Shown: positions 62,240 through 64,000 of the stretch, piece after piece
Layout: the number at the start of each line of letters is the position of its first letter
Position numbering within the stretch: the stretch's first letter is position 1
Source: Paraburkholderia sp. BL25I1N1
GTDB taxonomy: Bacteria > Pseudomonadota > Gammaproteobacteria > Burkholderiales > Burkholderiaceae
DNA: 64,000 bases
Direction: 5' to 3'
Assembly (NCBI RefSeq): GCF_003002025.1
Contig: NZ_PVZB01000002.1
Location: 62,001 to 126,000, forward strand
Position numbers and translations under genes: made by a program
The notes under the pieces: generated by a model
Seen by the model: only the letters and a program-made list of their open reading frames with translations
Database searches by the model: none
Told to the model about the DNA's origin: nothing

Positions 62240-62345
62240 GTCTTGCTCCGATCGTTGGGACTACCTTGTCGCATTACCGGTAACGTTCGATGGCTCTTTC
62301 GAGCCTTCTCCTCATGATTCATCCGGCTGCATTCTGGACGCGGTA

Positions 62346-62633
62346 TCAACTGCCAAAAAATATGTCGCAATAGCTCACGGGGCCGACGCACTGTCCTTTG
62401 CCGGAGGTTCCGTTACCATGTCGAAATATACTCCCGGGCGGGTGATGTCCAGATCCGGCTTGCTGTTCTCCACTAGTCGAACCGCCGTAACTCGCTGCAT
62501 TGCCGGCATCACCCTGCGCCGACTGCGGATCGTTTTCATGATCCGTGGGTAGTGGGGCGCTTTGCTGAGCCAACACCAGCACCGGACCCGCACACGCGAT
62601 AGAGACGAGCAAACGTAGAACGATCGCTCTCAT
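62346..62633 (-). CDS. Small exported protein ending CDIFFGS
   Basis: A 95-residue protein with signal peptide (MRAIVLRLLVSIACAGPVLV, cleavage after LA-QQ). A Gly/Ser/Gln/His-rich middle (AASYGGSTSGEQQAGSG) and a short C-terminal GPVSYCDIFFGS follow. From memory, small Burkholderiales exported proteins with similar YGG...SG and final C-x-I-x-F-G patterns exist, but no function is known. ATG 62633 follows GGAG; the frame opens at 62681. It is 106 bases upstream of the MOSC fusion on the same strand. Confidence 0.6.
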   Translation of the reverse strand: MRAIVLRLLVSIACAGPVLVLAQQSAPLPTDHENDPQSAQGDAGNAASYGGSTSGEQQAGSGHHPPGSIFRHGNGTSGKGQCVGPVSYCDIFFGS

Positions 62634-63233
62634 GGCAACCACTCCTTTCGTAATGGCATCGGCCAGGTGCCGATAGCTCATCAGAGCATTTTATGTTTCT
62701 GGTTCTCGCACACCAGTGAAATCGTGTGCATAAAATCCCATGATATAGGCCCAAACGGCAACGATGCTCGACTGGAGATGGCACGCATTTGGCAAGCGGC
62801 TGAGCGGGAAATTTTTGAGGTCTGCCAGACCTTGATAGGCCGTCGTGTCGTTCGCCGGGACGACAACGACTTCCGTTGGCGCGTTGTAAACCGGGTTGCT
62901 GAAATCGACTTGCTGAGCGCGTGCGGGGCAGCGGCTTCACGCATCATCTCGGGGACAAAGTGACGATTGCAACGCCGGCGCTCGGCACACTCGTCAACAC
63001 CGTGCAGTCGTCAACCGAGATCGCGCCCTGGCGATTCGGCGTGCGCGCTCTTTACAAGGCCCTTGCAAAGCGGCGGGCGCTTACCTGCGCCGTGGGGCAA
63101 GTAAGCGACACGTAAATCGGCGCTGCGCATGATAAAAAATTCCGCGAGACCGTCGACGGCCGGTCGCCGGCTCGGGAGCATCGCAGGTTGTCCCGCGACG
63201 CTGGCGAGCCCGCTGCTCAACGACCGTGACGGT
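62634..63233. other. Intergenic region with an unsupported plus-strand frame
   Basis: About 600 bases. A plus-strand frame from 62667 to 62963, or from the internal ATG at 62778, contains ARIWQAAEREIFEVCQTLIG and looks partly protein-like. It has no proper ribosome site and no recognisable family, so it may be a remnant. The rest shows nothing I can name. Confidence 0.35.
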
Positions 63234-64000
63234 CTATCTCCAACGCCCGTCGATCACGGACCGAGGGGCCTCTCCGCGCTCCTGCGCGAGCGACGGATAG
63301 TCGGTGTACCCGCGCTCGCCGCCTCCGTAGAACGTGGACGGATCCGGCGAATTGAGCGAAGCGTGCGACCGCAAGCGGTCCGGCAGGTCGGGATTGGCGA
63401 TGAACAGGCGTCCGAACGCGATCAAGTCCGCCTTGCCGTCCTCGATCCATCTTTCCGCACTGCTGCCGTCGAACCCGCCCGCGACCATCAGCACACCGCG
63501 ATAGGTGCGCCGTATCATCTCGTTCATGCGCTTCGCGCGCTCCGTGAAAGCGGCATCCTCACCGGTCGCCGCGAGCGCGGGATTGACGATGTGCAAGTAA
63601 GCGAGCCCGTATCGATTGAGCTTCTCGAGGACGTAAGAGAAGGTCGCCTCGGGATCGTCGTCGTGCATGTCGTTGAAAGTGCCGAGAGGAGAAAGCCGTA
63701 CGCCGACCTTTTCCGGTCCCCACACGTCGCAAACCGTTTCGATCACCTCGAACAACAGCCTGGCCCGGCGCTCGCTCGACCCGCCGTATTCGTCCGCGCG
63801 GCGGTTTGTCCCGGACAGCAGAAACTGGTCGAGCAGATACCCGTTCGCTCCGTGCACTTCAACGCCGTCCATACCGGCAGCCTTTGCGTTGCGCGCACCC
63901 CTGAAATACTGTCGCACGAGATACGGCATCTCTTCGACCTGCAGCGCGCGGGGCGTGACGCAGGGTGCAACGACACCTTCGCCGCGCTCGTTCTCGATGA
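63234..64000 (-). CDS. Old Yellow Enzyme family NAD(P)H:flavin oxidoreductase (5' part outside the window)
   Basis: The visible 255 residues are the C-terminal two-thirds of an FMN-dependent ene-reductase of the OYE/NemA class; the N terminus lies beyond base 64000. Typical parts are GMDGVEVHGANGYLLDQFL, the NRRADEYGGSSERRARLLFE stretch, RLSPLGTFNDM, and the FMN phosphate site LMVAGGF...AFGRLFIANPDL. Such enzymes reduce activated alkenes, nitro compounds or nitrate esters with NADPH. The stop lies at 63234. Its partners, if any, would be to the right of the window. Confidence 0.93.
   Translation of the reverse strand, partial: IENERGEGVVAPCVTPRALQVEEMPYLVRQYFRGARNAKAAGMDGVEVHGANGYLLDQFLLSGTNRRADEYGGSSERRARLLFEVIETVCDVWGPEKVGVRLSPLGTFNDMHDDDPEATFSYVLEKLNRYGLAYLHIVNPALAATGEDAAFTERAKRMNEMIRRTYRGVLMVAGGFDGSSAERWIEDGKADLIAFGRLFIANPDLPDRLRSHASLNSPDPSTFYGGGERGYTDYPSLAQERGEAPRSVIDGRWR

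Noticed and set aside
62681-62947. 88-residue minus-strand ORF upstream of the small exported gene
   Set aside because: Ser/Arg-rich shadow text without a ribosome site; the opposite frame is slightly better but also unproven.
1-64000. Search for tRNA, rRNA, CRISPR repeats, IS elements and integrase or attachment sites
   Set aside because: None seen by eye; no transposase or integrase domain in any frame and no regular spaced repeats.

Overview
The window looks like a chromosomal segment of a Burkholderiales bacterium, most likely Paraburkholderia, Caballeronia or Burkholderia. The signs are high-GC coding sequence, hopanoid-modification genes of the hpnI/hpnJ type, a Burkholderia-style porin, a YSC84/BPSL1445-like lipoprotein, and a dense block of hypoxia/persistence functions resembling what I remember of the low-oxygen-activated (lxa) locus of Burkholderia cenocepacia. 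Gene-by-gene equivalence to that locus was not checked. No rRNA, tRNA, CRISPR array or intact insertion sequence was seen.

Layout. (1) 1-3.7 kb: hopanoid head-group genes hpnJ (cut by the window edge) and hpnI, with small ORFs around them. (2) 3.9-44.9 kb: a persistence island. It holds carbonic anhydrase + DUF2254; an outer-membrane barrel; an mscS-ldhA-antiporter operon (lactate fermentation); a PHA-synthase-like/pta/ackA/fabI operon (acetate and acyl overflow); SulP; the DUF3300-DUF2950 pair; an AI-2E-type permease; a long operon joining an RND efflux pump to pqiABC; a PAS histidine kinase, a FixJ-type regulator and a lone receiver; YSC84 and CCC1-like proteins; and PPK2. (3) 44.9-53.3 kb: a catabolic cluster of acyl-CoA ligase, Rieske ferredoxin, hydrolase, TauD-type dioxygenase, quinone reductase, MFS importer and BKACE, with a divergent AraC regulator, followed by a porin and a large LuxR/MalT-type activator (53.4-57.5 kb). 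(4) 57.6-62.7 kb: a Usp-hemerythrin fusion, a BON protein, lipoproteins, a double-glycine leader peptide behind a sigma-54 promoter, and a MOSC/reductase/ferredoxin fusion. (5) 63.2 kb to the end: part of an Old Yellow Enzyme family reductase.

The main observation is a repeated regulatory element. Ten copies of a GGAC-N4-GTCC dyad, with directional consensus close to GGACCAARGTCSTATT when read towards the downstream gene, lie in upstream regions from 6 to 44 kb. In most copies a -10-like hexamer starts about 24-28 nt past the dyad, which would put the dyad near -42. The core has the same shape as the mycobacterial DosR/DevR hypoxia box. The FixJ/NarL-type response regulator encoded inside the island is the natural candidate to bind it. 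The sites would unite fermentation, acyl-phosphate/PHA metabolism, envelope maintenance, polyphosphate kinase and a lone receiver into one local regulon.

The second notable item is a self-contained unit at 59.92-60.29 kb: palindrome, sigma-54 promoter (GG-N10-GC), 61-residue peptide with a GG-type leader, and an intrinsic terminator. No transporter or maturation gene for it lies within the window.
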